A DNA stretch of 64,000 nucleotides from Botrimarina hoheduenensis (GTDB lineage: Bacteria > Planctomycetota > Planctomycetia > Pirellulales > Lacipirellulaceae): assembly GCF_007859815.1 (NCBI RefSeq), contig NZ_SJPH01000002.1:466285-530284 (forward strand), in the 5' to 3' direction. Shown piece after piece: positions 44,011-53,462 of this stretch. The notes beneath the pieces are model-generated. The model had not been told where the DNA came from and ran no database searches. It was given only the letters and a program-made list of their open reading frames with translations. Position numbers and translations under genes: made by a program. Each line of letters opens with the position of its first letter. The stretch's first letter is position 1.

Positions 44011-46644
44011 CTAGATCTGCCCCGCGAAGGCCGCATCGACCGCGTCGGGCTCCGCCAGGGTCCCCGCGAGGAGGTCGTCGGCCAGCAGCTCATTTAGCCA
44101 GAAGGCGACGTCGTCCAGGCTGGCGTTGGCGTTGCCATCTTCGTTCACAAGCCGCTCACCACGGATCTCGAAGCCCAGGTGATAGAGCCCGTCGGCCACG
44201 GTGTTCACCGCATTGTCATCGCCAAACCACCGTGTCAGTGCTCCATCCCCTTGGACCAAGTGGAAGCCCGTCTCGACCCCCGCTTCGTCATCGCCGTGCA
44301 GGTCAGTCCACTCGGCCAGATGCTCGCGACGGAGATAATGGTTGACGTCGTACAGATCCCAGCGATCGAAGTGACCGTCGAAGGCGACGTCGGTCGCACG
44401 GATCGCTTCGAGGATTAGGGCGTTCATGCCGTCCGCTGCGCGGGCTCCGTCGGCGATCTCTTCGGGAGAGATGCTGGCGCGCAAGCCGGGGTCGAGGACA
44501 ATCGTATCAACGACCGCGTCCAGCCCCGTGCCGGTCGTGCCCGCGGTCACTTGCGGTCCGGTGTTGGGGGGGCCGGCCAGCCGGGCGATCTCGCGGCGGC
44601 TGAGCGCCCGGTCGTAGAACGCCAGCTCATGCAGCGATCCACTGAGCGGGTCACGCAAGTTTGCCCGGGCACCGTCGCGAGCGACCGCACTAGCGCCGAG
44701 CGTGAGCGGGTTTTCGTTCGCCGCGATCCCTGCCGTGAAGTCGATCTCAAGATCGACCAGCTCGCCATCCAGATAGAGACGCATCCCCGTGTCGCCGAAG
44801 CTGATCGCCATGTGGTGCTCCTGACCAGCAACAACCGAGTACCGCGACGACTGCAAGGTGATCGACTCGGTGTCGCTCTGCAGGCGTACCTTAACCCGGT
44901 TGTCATGTACCCAGGCGGTTAGGTGCCCGCCCTCTTGGTAGCCCGTGTGGTCTTTGCTGAAGAGACCTTGCTGCGGGGCAGAATCATCAACCGTAAACCG
45001 CAGAGTGAACGTGCCATTCTCCGCTTCGAACGCCGAGTTAGGAGCCACCTGAAGCGCGTCATCGTTGGTTCCGTTGAACGAGACCGGCTCGCCAATCGCA
45101 AACACCGCGCCGCTGGGGAGAGGCGTCGCTTCGTTCACCTCGGGATGCGCCCAGCGGGAAACGCCTTCCGTAACGATCGGCGTGCTGTACTTCGGTGCGA
45201 GCGCTTCGCCCAACTCGCCGATCGTTTCGACGATGCCGTAATTGGCGTGGGCGTGAACGGTGTAATCCCCTTCGCGTATCAGGTCGCCGTAGACCGTGAC
45301 CGTGCCGAGCTGATCTTTGTTATGGGCCCCGGCGCTACCCTGGTTGGACTGCACATAGATGACCGAGGCGTCCAGCACACCATCACCATCGCTGTCGATC
45401 CATTCCACCAGGTACACGTCAACCGTGTGGCCGACGAACTCGATCTTGTCTCCTTCGGCGCGGTTGAAGTCGGCGATGACATCGTCACCGATGCGATCGA
45501 CCCAGTGGTCGTGCACGAGTCGGTTCTCGCCGGTAACACCACGCCAATCGATCGTGCCATCGTTGCGGGTGTGCTTGAAGAGAATGCGCTCCTTGGCGTT
45601 GATCAGGATCTCAAAGCGGAACGTGTCGGCACCATCGCCGCCGGTCAGGTGATCATCGGCGGCGATCGGTTGATCGGCGTACAGCGTGCGGGTTGTGGGA
45701 TCAACTTCGCCGTACGGATCATCGGTGTTATCGTAGATCTGCGCGATGACAGGCTCGCGTCCATCGCTGCGGCTGATGAGCAGGTCATCGCCATCGCCGC
45801 CGTTGAGGATGTCCTCGCCATGACCACCGTCGAGCCGGTCGTCACCTTGCGTTCCGTAGACCAGATCGTTGCCATAGCCGCCGTCGACGATCGAGCCGAA
45901 GAGCATTTCTCCGTTGTCGGTTCCTGTCGTGACGCCCTCGATTTCCTCAGGGCGAACAAGTGGCGTGGGCGTCACCCCTGCCATAGCAGCAGCGGCTTCG
46001 AGGCCCAGCTGATCGTCGTAGACGGCAAAGTCGGTGATCGTGCCCCAGAAGCCGTCCGATAGGTTTGGTCTCTCATCGGTACGTGCGATGGTGCTGGCAC
46101 CGAGCACCAGCGAGTTGTCGTTCAGCTCAATGCCCTGGTCGTAGTCGACCTTCGCGTCGGCGATCAGCCCATCGACGTAGAGCCGGAAGCCTTGATCGCC
46201 AAAGCTGACCGCCACCTGATGCTGCACACCGGGCTTGATGGCTCCTTTGGCCGAGTGGACGCGTACGCTCTGCGTGTCGGATTCGAGACGCGCCTCCACC
46301 TGATCACCAACGACCCACAACAGCAGGTGTCCGCCCTGTTCAAGGCCAACATGGTCCTTGCTAAAGAGAGTCAGCTTGTCGTCGTCTCGGGCGACCGAGA
46401 ACGCAACGGCAAAAGTTCCCTCGGTGAGTTCGAGCGCTGCGCTGTGGTTGATTTCCACATGGTCAGCGGTTGGTCCCGAGAAACTGAGCGGGGCGTCGAT
46501 CGATAAGACTTCGTCGATCCCCGCATCTAGCAGGGTCGATGAGATGGTGGTCAGCAGGGCGCGAGTTTCAAGTGTTTCGAGACTTGCAACACGATTAGCG
46601 ACGCGACGACGGCGCGCGGGCGCGCGGCGGTTCCATGGGGCCAT
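44011..46644 (-). CDS. Large LEPR-XLL surface protein with LamG-like domains and RTX repeats
   Basis: An 877-residue protein. GGGAGGAA precedes the ATG at 46644. The N-terminus is basic (APWNRRAPARRRRV), then SLETLETRALLT, an LEPR-XLL-like motif found at the start of large planctomycete surface proteins. Two LamG/concanavalin-like domains (~45-200 and ~515-670) share FSKDHVGLEQGGHLLLW and FSKDHTGYQEGGHLTAW. Between them, GNDLVYGTQGDDRLDGGHGE and similar nonapeptide repeats form an RTX calcium-binding segment. The C-terminal ~150 residues contain an acidic region with DGHFDRWDLYDVNHYLRREH. It is probably exported and binds calcium and glycans. No catalytic motif was seen. Confidence 0.8.
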   Translation of the reverse strand: MAPWNRRAPARRRRVANRVASLETLETRALLTTISSTLLDAGIDEVLSIDAPLSFSGPTADHVEINHSAALELTEGTFAVAFSVARDDDKLTLFSKDHVGLEQGGHLLLWVVGDQVEARLESDTQSVRVHSAKGAIKPGVQHQVAVSFGDQGFRLYVDGLIADAKVDYDQGIELNDNSLVLGASTIARTDERPNLSDGFWGTITDFAVYDDQLGLEAAAAMAGVTPTPLVRPEEIEGVTTGTDNGEMLFGSIVDGGYGNDLVYGTQGDDRLDGGHGEDILNGGDGDDLLISRSDGREPVIAQIYDNTDDPYGEVDPTTRTLYADQPIAADDHLTGGDGADTFRFEILINAKERILFKHTRNDGTIDWRGVTGENRLVHDHWVDRIGDDVIADFNRAEGDKIEFVGHTVDVYLVEWIDSDGDGVLDASVIYVQSNQGSAGAHNKDQLGTVTVYGDLIREGDYTVHAHANYGIVETIGELGEALAPKYSTPIVTEGVSRWAHPEVNEATPLPSGAVFAIGEPVSFNGTNDDALQVAPNSAFEAENGTFTLRFTVDDSAPQQGLFSKDHTGYQEGGHLTAWVHDNRVKVRLQSDTESITLQSSRYSVVAGQEHHMAISFGDTGMRLYLDGELVDLEIDFTAGIAANENPLTLGASAVARDGARANLRDPLSGSLHELAFYDRALSRREIARLAGPPNTGPQVTAGTTGTGLDAVVDTIVLDPGLRASISPEEIADGARAADGMNALILEAIRATDVAFDGHFDRWDLYDVNHYLRREHLAEWTDLHGDDEAGVETGFHLVQGDGALTRWFGDDNAVNTVADGLYHLGFEIRGERLVNEDGNANASLDDVAFWLNELLADDLLAGTLAEPDAVDAAFAGQI

Positions 46645-46987
46645 TCTCTGTTCCTCCCAGGTGGCGGTAAGACGAGTGAAGAACGGGGGTTCCGACGACC
46701 CGCTCTTCAAGTAGCCCCGTTCCTATCCGACGATCGCCACCGTGCAAGAAATATCCGGCAGAAAGACGAATTTATATTTTCGGGGCGCTGGCAGTGCGCG
46801 CACTCAGGATGTGCGCGCCGCGCGCGATGGAGACTTGATCCAACCAAGCGCTCTGCGAGTTTATCAGCAACAAAGGCGCGATTTGCGCGCCGCGGTGCCT
46901 CAACGGGGCATAGATCGATTCGGCCCGCACCGTGTCGCGGAAATCCTCAGTTGGGTGGCCAGCGCCATGCGCCGAGGGGGCCAAAGC
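46645..46987. other. Gene-free gap with alternating GC runs
   Basis: This 343-base gap holds no supported gene. The ribosome binding site of the 44011-46644 gene lies at its left end. A cluster of GTGCGCGC and related alternating purine-pyrimidine words occurs at about 46792-46832. The 70-codon minus frame at 46772-46984 lacks any family sign. Confidence 0.4.
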
Positions 46988-48220
46988 CTAGCGTGCATCG
47001 ATGAACCATCGCATCGCGTCCCACCCCTCATCGAAGGCCGTGGAAGAGGCCGCCGCGTTGCGATCGTGGTAAGCGTCGAAGCCGTCGGCAGCGATCCCCG
47101 TGCCGGCGAGGCACACGGGCACATTGCCGTGCGTGTGCTTCTTGGTACTCAAGAAGGTCGGATGGTCAGGGCTGACCATGATCCGCCATTTGCCGCACCG
47201 CTCGAGCGCTTCAACCAACGGGCCGACGATCTCGCGATCGATCGCCTCGATCGCTTTAACTTTTTCCTCAACGCGGCCTTCGTGCGAAGCCTCGTCGGGT
47301 GCCTCGACGTGGACACACACTAGGTCGTAGCGGTCGAGCGCCTCGATTGCGTAACGCCCCTTAGCGGCGTAGTCGGTGTCCAGATAACCCGTGGCACCGG
47401 GCACCTCGATGCGGTCCCAGCCCACGAGGGCTGCGATGCCCCGGAGCAGATCAACCGCCGTGATCATCGCCCCCTGCGGGCCGTACTTTTCGGCGAAGGG
47501 GGCGAGGCTCGGCGCGCCACCCTGACCCCACAGCCAAACGCTCGTGGCGGGCCGCTTCCCGGCCGCGACGCGGGCCCGATTGACCGGATGGTCGGCAAAC
47601 AGCCGGGCCGTAGCTTCCATGAGTTCCACCAGCACATCGCCCCCCGGACCCTTGGGGTGAGCGTCTTCGATCACCAGATCGGTCCAGTCGTGCGGTGCCT
47701 GCGTGCGGGTATCGAGCGTGAACGGGGCCGGCAGTTTCGCGCCGCGCCAGATGAGCAGATTGCGGTAGCTCACGCCGGGGGTGAACTCCAGTGCGCCGCG
47801 CCAACGGGCGTCGCTGGCGATCGCGCGCTGCACCTCTGCAAGCAGAGCCGTCGATTCTTCGGTGCTGATGTGACCTGCGGTGAAATCGACCATCACCGGC
47901 CCATCGGCTTGGTGATCGATCGTGACCAGGTTGCAGCGGACGGCCCAGTCGGCCGGAGCCAACTCAATCCCCTGGGCGGCGGCTTCCATCGGAGCACGCC
48001 CGGTGAAGTGCTCGAACGGGTTGTAGCCCAGCAGGCTCAGATTGCCGATCTCGCTGCCGGCGGGTAATGCCTTGGGCGTGTGACACGCGCGGGCTACCAC
48101 CCCCTGCTTGGCGAGCGCATCCATGTGTGGCGTCGCGGCGGCTTCCAGGGGGGTCTTGCCCCCGAGCGACTCTTGCGGCTCGTCGGCAGCGCCGTCGGGG
48201 ATGACGATGACGTATTTCAT
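46988..48220 (-). CDS. ApgM-type phosphoglycerate mutase-like protein, possible homoserine kinase
   Basis: A 410-residue member of the alkaline-phosphatase-superfamily ApgM group. MKYVIVIPDGAADEPQESLGGKTPLEAA, then GSEIGNLSLLGYNP and CVHVEAPDEASHEG provide the metal-binding Asp, His and Ser/Thr positions. The archaeal enzymes are 2,3-bisphosphoglycerate-independent phosphoglycerate mutases. However, the bacterial subgroup represented by TIGR02535 has been proposed to act as a homoserine kinase, because it sits with threonine genes. Here it follows homoserine dehydrogenase by 12 bases and lies in an operon with it, and aspartate kinase is nearby. Either role is possible; context favours threonine biosynthesis. 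Confidence 0.85.
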   Translation of the reverse strand: MKYVIVIPDGAADEPQESLGGKTPLEAAATPHMDALAKQGVVARACHTPKALPAGSEIGNLSLLGYNPFEHFTGRAPMEAAAQGIELAPADWAVRCNLVTIDHQADGPVMVDFTAGHISTEESTALLAEVQRAIASDARWRGALEFTPGVSYRNLLIWRGAKLPAPFTLDTRTQAPHDWTDLVIEDAHPKGPGGDVLVELMEATARLFADHPVNRARVAAGKRPATSVWLWGQGGAPSLAPFAEKYGPQGAMITAVDLLRGIAALVGWDRIEVPGATGYLDTDYAAKGRYAIEALDRYDLVCVHVEAPDEASHEGRVEEKVKAIEAIDREIVGPLVEALERCGKWRIMVSPDHPTFLSTKKHTHGNVPVCLAGTGIAADGFDAYHDRNAAASSTAFDEGWDAMRWFIDAR

Positions 48221-48232
48221 GGCGAGGCTTTT

Positions 48233-49528
48233 TTAATCCGCGATGCGGAGGCGTACGGGCTTGCCCTGGACCGATTCGAGTGCAGCGATCTTGTCGCACG
48301 CCCGGGCAGCGGCACCCTCGGTGGTGTCGTGGGTGGTGATGATCAGCGGAACAAGTTTGCCGTCGGTGAGCGGCTCGTGTTGCAAGAAACTGGCGATCGA
48401 GATCCCCTGCGCCGCAAGACAACCGGCAATCTGGGCGAGCACGCCGGGTTGGTCGTCGCCGATGACCCGCAAATAGTAACGCCCGATGGCGTCGGCTGGG
48501 CTGGCGATCGCCGGACCGGGCGCTGAGGCGTCCCACAGACCGAGCGTATCGAACGTCAGCCGCGCGCGGCCGACCGCCGTATCGACCAGATCGGCCACGA
48601 CCGCCGAAGCGGTCGGCATCCGTCCGGCACCGGGGCCGTAGTAGAGCAGTTCGCCGACCGCGTCCGCGGTGACACGCACCGCGTTGAACGCTCCGCCTAC
48701 CTGAGCGAGCTGCCGCTCGTTCTTCACCAGGGTTGGACCCACACGCAACTGAACCCCCGTCGGCGTGGATTGAGCAACGCCCAGCAGCTTGATCGTATAA
48801 CCGCGCTGCTGAGCGAACCGCACATCGGCGAGATCCAGCGTGTCGATCCCGCCGCGCGGCACGGTGGCCCAATCGGCAACGGCACCAAAGGCTAGCTGGG
48901 CGAGGATCGTCAGCTTCTGGACGGTGTCCGTGCCATCGACATCCATCGCGGGGTCGGCCTCGGCATAGCCGAGCCGCTGGGCCTCGGCGATCACGTCGCT
49001 GTAGGGGACCCCCTCGGCGTGCATCTTTGACAAGATGAAGTTGCATGTGCCGTTGAGGATCGCGGTGAGCGACTCGATTCGGTTGGCGGTAAGGCACTGC
49101 GAGAGATTGGCGATGATCGGCACGCCGCCCGCGACAGCGGCCTCAAAGGCGATGGTCTGCCCGGCCTGGCGCGCGGCGGCGAAGAGCTCGGCCCCGTGGG
49201 TTGCCAGCAGCGCCTTGTTGGCCGTGACGACGCTCTTGCCATTGGCGAGGGCACGCAGCACCACATCGCGGGCCGTGGTGGTTCCTCCCATCAACTCGAT
49301 AACGACATCGCAGGCGTCGCCCTCAACCACTTTGGCGAGATCGTCCGTGACGATGCCGGCGGGCAGGGCGATGTCGCGCGACTTGGCGGGGTCGCGGACC
49401 GCCACGCGGGTCAGTTCGAGCCTTCGTCCGGACCGGCGGGCGAGCTCAGCGGCCGATTCTTGCAGAATCTTGGCCACGCCGCCGCCGACGACGCCCAGGC
49501 CGACCATTCCAACGCGTAAAGTGCCCAC
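48233..49528 (-). CDS. hom: Homoserine dehydrogenase
   Basis: A 431-residue homoserine dehydrogenase of the single-domain-plus-ACT type. VGMVGLGVVGGGVAKIL is the NAD(P)-binding Rossmann motif. GGTTTARDVVLRALANGKSVVTANKALL, NGTCNFILSKM and GYAEADPAMDVDGTD are the catalytic-domain signatures. A C-terminal ACT domain (~350-425, with DQPGVLAQIAGCLAAQGISIASFLQ) suggests threonine feedback. It reduces aspartate semialdehyde to homoserine. The next gene downstream may carry out the following phosphorylation step. Confidence 0.96.
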   Translation of the reverse strand: MGTLRVGMVGLGVVGGGVAKILQESAAELARRSGRRLELTRVAVRDPAKSRDIALPAGIVTDDLAKVVEGDACDVVIELMGGTTTARDVVLRALANGKSVVTANKALLATHGAELFAAARQAGQTIAFEAAVAGGVPIIANLSQCLTANRIESLTAILNGTCNFILSKMHAEGVPYSDVIAEAQRLGYAEADPAMDVDGTDTVQKLTILAQLAFGAVADWATVPRGGIDTLDLADVRFAQQRGYTIKLLGVAQSTPTGVQLRVGPTLVKNERQLAQVGGAFNAVRVTADAVGELLYYGPGAGRMPTASAVVADLVDTAVGRARLTFDTLGLWDASAPGPAIASPADAIGRYYLRVIGDDQPGVLAQIAGCLAAQGISIASFLQHEPLTDGKLVPLIITTHDTTEGAAARACDKIAALESVQGKPVRLRIAD

Positions 49529-49817
49529 AGCCCGTGCCTCGCCCGATGGCCTGTAATCAAGAAACCGCTCGCCAAGAGGGCCGAGCGTAGCCAGCGGCGC
49601 GGCGGAAGGTCAACGGTGGGCGTGGTTTGCGCTCGAGCAGCCGCGAGTTAGAATCCGCCCACCAGCCTCTTGCCGAAAGGCCGCAGGCCCAAGACGTGCA
49701 ATCACGCTCGTTACCTTTCAGGCACCAACGAACCCGACTCCTATCGGCGGCGTCTTGCGGGGTAAGCCGCTTCCCGAGTGCCGGTCTTCCTAGTCTTTTT
49801 TGCCGCCAAGATTAAAT

Positions 49818-52472
49818 ATGCCCCGCTACAACCCCGCGACGATCGAACCCAAGTGGCAAGCCTATTGGGACGAGCACAAGACGTTCGCCGCGCCGCGGTT
49901 GCCGAGCCCGGCTGCTAAGGGAAAGGCCGCCAAGAAGCTCTACGCACTGGATATGTTCCCCTATCCGTCGGGCGACGGGCTGCACGTGGGGCATCCCGAG
50001 GGCTACACGGCAACCGACATCGTCTGCCGTGCGCGGCGGATGCAGGGCTACTCGGTGATCCATCCGATGGGGTTCGACGCCTTCGGCCTGCCGGCCGAAG
50101 AGCACGCCATCAAGACTGGCGAGCACCCCCGCGTGCAGACCGAGAAGAACATCACGACGTTCCGCCGTCAGCTGAAGATGCTCGGCTTCAGCTACGACTG
50201 GGACCGCGAGATCGCCACGACCGACGTTGACTACGTCCGCTGGACCCAGTGGATCTTTCTGCAGCTGTACGACACCTGGTTCGATAAAGCCCAGCAGAAG
50301 GGCCGGCCGATCGCCGAGTTGGAGATCCCCGCCGACATCGGGGCCCTGGGCACGGATGCGGCCCGCCGGTGGGTCGATGAGCAGCGGCTGGCGTACCAGA
50401 GTTCGGCCCCGGTCAACTGGTGCCCGGCGCTCGGCACGGTGCTCGCCAACGAAGAGGTGATCGACGGCAAGAGCGAACGGGGCGACCACCCCGTCGAACG
50501 CCGCCCGCTTCGACAGTGGATGCTGCGCATCACCGCGTATGGTGACCGGCTGGAGAAAGAGCTCGAACCGCTCGACTGGCCCGAAAGTGTCAAAGCGCTG
50601 CAGCGCAACTGGATCGGCCGGAGTACCGGTGCCGAGGTGGACTTCCGCTTAGCGGCAGGCACCAACGGTGAAGCCGTCGCGGGTAAATTCCCCGAGAAGC
50701 CCGCCGACGGCGTGCTGCGTGTTTACACCACGCGGCCCGACACGCTGTTCGGGGCTACCTATATGGTGATCGCTCCGGAGCATCCGTATGTCGATCGTTT
50801 AACGACTGCCGCGCAGACCGAGCCGGTTGCCACGTATGTAAAAGCCGCTTCGTTCAAGAGCGACCTCGACCGCACGGAGTTGGCGAAGGACAAGACGGGC
50901 GTCTTTACCGGCTCGTACGCCATCAACCCGGTCAACGGCGAGAAGATACCCATCTGGATCGCCGACTACGTGCTGATTAGCTACGGCACCGGAGCGATTA
51001 TGGCCGTGCCGGCGCACGACGAACGCGACTTTGAGTTTGCACAGAAGTTCGGCATCGCCATCAAGGCGGTGGTCGATCCGGGGGAAAAGCTCTCCGCCGC
51101 AGAGCGTGACGCTGTGCTCGCGGGTAAGCGTGTCTCGCCCGAGGCGGGTGTGGCGGTCAACTCGGGCGCGTTCGACGGCACGCCCACCGCGGAGTTCAAG
51201 CAGAAGATCACCGCTTGGCTTGCCGAGCGGGGCGTGGGGGGTGAGGCGGTCAACTACAAGCTGCGCGACTGGCTTTTCAGTCGGCAACGCTTCTGGGGCG
51301 AGCCGTTTCCGCTTGCGCACGAATTGGACGCCGCGGGCAAGCCAACCGGCTTCCTCCGCACGGTTCCCGAGACCGATCTGCCGGTCGACCTGCCGCATCT
51401 GGAAGACTTCAAACCGCACGGCCGCCCCGAGCCGCCGCTGGACAAGGCCCCCGAGGAGTGGCTGTACCCGACGATCGACGGTGTGCGCTGCAAGCGCGAA
51501 ACGAACACCATGCCGCAATGGGCCGGCAGTTGCTGGTACTACCTGCGGTTCTTGGACCCCAAGAACGACGCCGCGCCGATCGATCCGGAGGTGGAGCGGG
51601 CGTGGATGCCGGTGGATCTGTACATCGGCGGTGCCGAGCACGCGGTGTTGCACCTGTTGTACGCGAGGTTCTGGCACAAAGTGCTGTACGACCGCGGTGT
51701 GGTGAGCACACCGGAGCCGTTCCACAAGCTCGTCAACCAAGGGATGATCCTCGGCGAAAACGGCGAGAAGATGAGCAAGAGCCGCGGCAACGTCGTCAAC
51801 CCGGACGAGGTTGTCAGCGAGTACGGTGCTGATTCCTTAAGGCTGTATGAGATGTTCATGGGCCCGTTGCCCGACTCCAAGCCGTGGAGCATGGAGGGGG
51901 TGAGCGGTGTAGCGAACTTCTTGGGGCGCGTTTGGCGGCTGATTGTCGATGAGCGTGCCGACGAGCTGAAACTGCACGAGCTGGTAAGCGATACCCCGCC
52001 GACGGCCGATCAGCTGCGAATGCTCCACGCTACGATCAAGGCGGTCACGGAAGATATCGACAAGCTGTCGTTCAACACCGCCATCGCTCGGATGATGGAG
52101 TTCGTCAACTTTTTCAACAAAGAGGCGACCCGCCCCCGGGCCTGCCTGGAGCCGTTCATCAAGCTCCTGTCCCCGTTCGCGCCGCACCTGGGGGAAGAGC
52201 TTTGGCAGCTGCTGGGGCATCCTCAGACGCTCGCCTACGCCGACTGGCCCGACTTCGATGAGGCGCATCTGCGGCGGGAGACGGTCGATATTGTCGTGCA
52301 GATCGCTGGCAAGGTTCGTGGTAAAGTAACGGTCCCGGCCGACGCCGACCAAGCGACGATCTTAGCCGCAGCGAAAGCCGAGCCGAAGATCGCCGAATTA
52401 ATCGCGGGTAAGCAGCTGGTGAAGGAGATCGTTGTGCCCGGGCGGCTCGTGAATCTCGTTCCTCGGGGTTGA
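49818..52472 (+). CDS. leuS: Leucyl-tRNA synthetase
   Basis: An 884-residue class I aminoacyl-tRNA synthetase. The start is the ATG at 49818 ([17 protein letters not shown]); the TTG at 49800 is less likely. [21 protein letters not shown] contains the HIGH-like HVGH, and [19 protein letters not shown] contains KMSKS. The large CP1 editing domain lies between them. The C-terminal anticodon-binding and leucyl-specific domains end with [17 protein letters not shown]. It charges tRNA-Leu in the cytoplasm. It is divergent from hom across 289 bases. Confidence 0.98.
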   Translation: MPRYNPATIEPKWQAYWDEHKTFAAPRLPSPAAKGKAAKKLYALDMFPYPSGDGLHVGHPEGYTATDIVCRARRMQGYSVIHPMGFDAFGLPAEEHAIKTGEHPRVQTEKNITTFRRQLKMLGFSYDWDREIATTDVDYVRWTQWIFLQLYDTWFDKAQQKGRPIAELEIPADIGALGTDAARRWVDEQRLAYQSSAPVNWCPALGTVLANEEVIDGKSERGDHPVERRPLRQWMLRITAYGDRLEKELEPLDWPESVKALQRNWIGRSTGAEVDFRLAAGTNGEAVAGKFPEKPADGVLRVYTTRPDTLFGATYMVIAPEHPYVDRLTTAAQTEPVATYVKAASFKSDLDRTELAKDKTGVFTGSYAINPVNGEKIPIWIADYVLISYGTGAIMAVPAHDERDFEFAQKFGIAIKAVVDPGEKLSAAERDAVLAGKRVSPEAGVAVNSGAFDGTPTAEFKQKITAWLAERGVGGEAVNYKLRDWLFSRQRFWGEPFPLAHELDAAGKPTGFLRTVPETDLPVDLPHLEDFKPHGRPEPPLDKAPEEWLYPTIDGVRCKRETNTMPQWAGSCWYYLRFLDPKNDAAPIDPEVERAWMPVDLYIGGAEHAVLHLLYARFWHKVLYDRGVVSTPEPFHKLVNQGMILGENGEKMSKSRGNVVNPDEVVSEYGADSLRLYEMFMGPLPDSKPWSMEGVSGVANFLGRVWRLIVDERADELKLHELVSDTPPTADQLRMLHATIKAVTEDIDKLSFNTAIARMMEFVNFFNKEATRPRACLEPFIKLLSPFAPHLGEELWQLLGHPQTLAYADWPDFDEAHLRRETVDIVVQIAGKVRGKVTVPADADQATILAAAKAEPKIAELIAGKQLVKEIVVPGRLVNLVPRG

Positions 52473-52587
52473 GATTCAAGCGCTGTTGAGATTAGCACCG
52501 CGTCCGGGCAACCGCGATAAGCCTCCCCGTATACCGATCCACAGCGGACCCCCCGCATCAATTCCCCGTGAGACGCAGGAAAAACGC

Positions 52588-53376
52588 ATGGGCCTTATGA
52601 GGCACTTTCTGGAGCGGGTGTCACGAGGACGCACGTTTCAGCGTCGACTTTCTGCGGAGTTCGGGCGCCGTCCGATTATTGTTTCGCCCGATGCGGCTTT
52701 GCGTTACCTCTCGCCGACGGGCTACGCCTTTGAGTCGGCCCTGCTCGACGTGGCCGCTGAGTGGGTGCGGCCGGGGGATACGGCTTGGGATATCGGCTCG
52801 AACCTCGGCGTGTTCGCGGTTGCGGCGGGGCACTGTGCGGGCTCCAAGGGCCGCGTGCTCGCGGTCGAAGCCGATGGCTGGCTTGCCTCGGTGATCCGCC
52901 GAACGTGTTCGTTGCCCGACAATCGCGACCTGGCGATCGAGGTTCTGCCGGCGGCCATCTCGACCGAGGCCGGGGCGGCCCGGTTTGCGATCGCCGAGCG
53001 TGGCCGGGCTTCGAACGCGCTGGCCGAAGTCAGCACCCGGGCCACCACCGGCGGAGTCCGCGAGACGCAGCTCGTGCCGACCCTGCCCATGGACGCATTG
53101 CTCGAGGTGGCCCCCGGTCCGCGGATCATCAAGATCGATGTCGAAGGGGCCGAGGTCTTGGTGCTACGGGGTGCCAACCGCGTCCTCTCAGAAGCCCGGC
53201 CGGTAGTTTATATCGAGGTTGGCAAAGAGAATGCAGACGAGGTGACCAAGCTGCTGACGGACGCTGACTACGTCTTGTTGAACCCCGAGGTTACCCCGCT
53301 CGAGCGCAGGCCGCTCGAGCGGTGTGTCTTCAACACGCTGGCGGTGCCGCGTGACCAATACGCCCCGCCGGGCTAA
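52588..53376 (+). CDS. FkbM family methyltransferase
   Basis: A 262-residue SAM-dependent methyltransferase of the FkbM family (PF05050). The ATG at 52588 has GCAGGA upstream. DTAWDIGSNLGVFAVAAG is the SAM-binding motif I, VLAVEADGWLASVIR is motif II, and RIIKIDVEGAEVLVLRGANRVL is the family signature. Such enzymes methylate sugars, lipids or antibiotic intermediates; the acceptor is unknown. It lies between leuS and glgC in the same direction, with gaps of 115 and 86 bases. Confidence 0.9.
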   Translation: MGLMRHFLERVSRGRTFQRRLSAEFGRRPIIVSPDAALRYLSPTGYAFESALLDVAAEWVRPGDTAWDIGSNLGVFAVAAGHCAGSKGRVLAVEADGWLASVIRRTCSLPDNRDLAIEVLPAAISTEAGAARFAIAERGRASNALAEVSTRATTGGVRETQLVPTLPMDALLEVAPGPRIIKIDVEGAEVLVLRGANRVLSEARPVVYIEVGKENADEVTKLLTDADYVLLNPEVTPLERRPLERCVFNTLAVPRDQYAPPG

Positions 53377-53462
53377 ACCTTTTCCGTGTGGCGAGCAATC
53401 CGGACACGGTTGCCTTGCTCCCGTCCTTAGACCGATAGCTCATCTCTCCTGGCTCACAGATC

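Noticed and set aside
46772..46984. A 70-codon minus-strand open frame in the gap before the LamG/RTX gene
   Set aside because: It has no ribosome binding site, no family motif, and covers the alternating GC words.
49529..49817. A T-box or leader peptide before leuS
   Set aside because: No specifier stem, T-box word or Leu-rich short frame was visible in the divergent hom-leuS gap.
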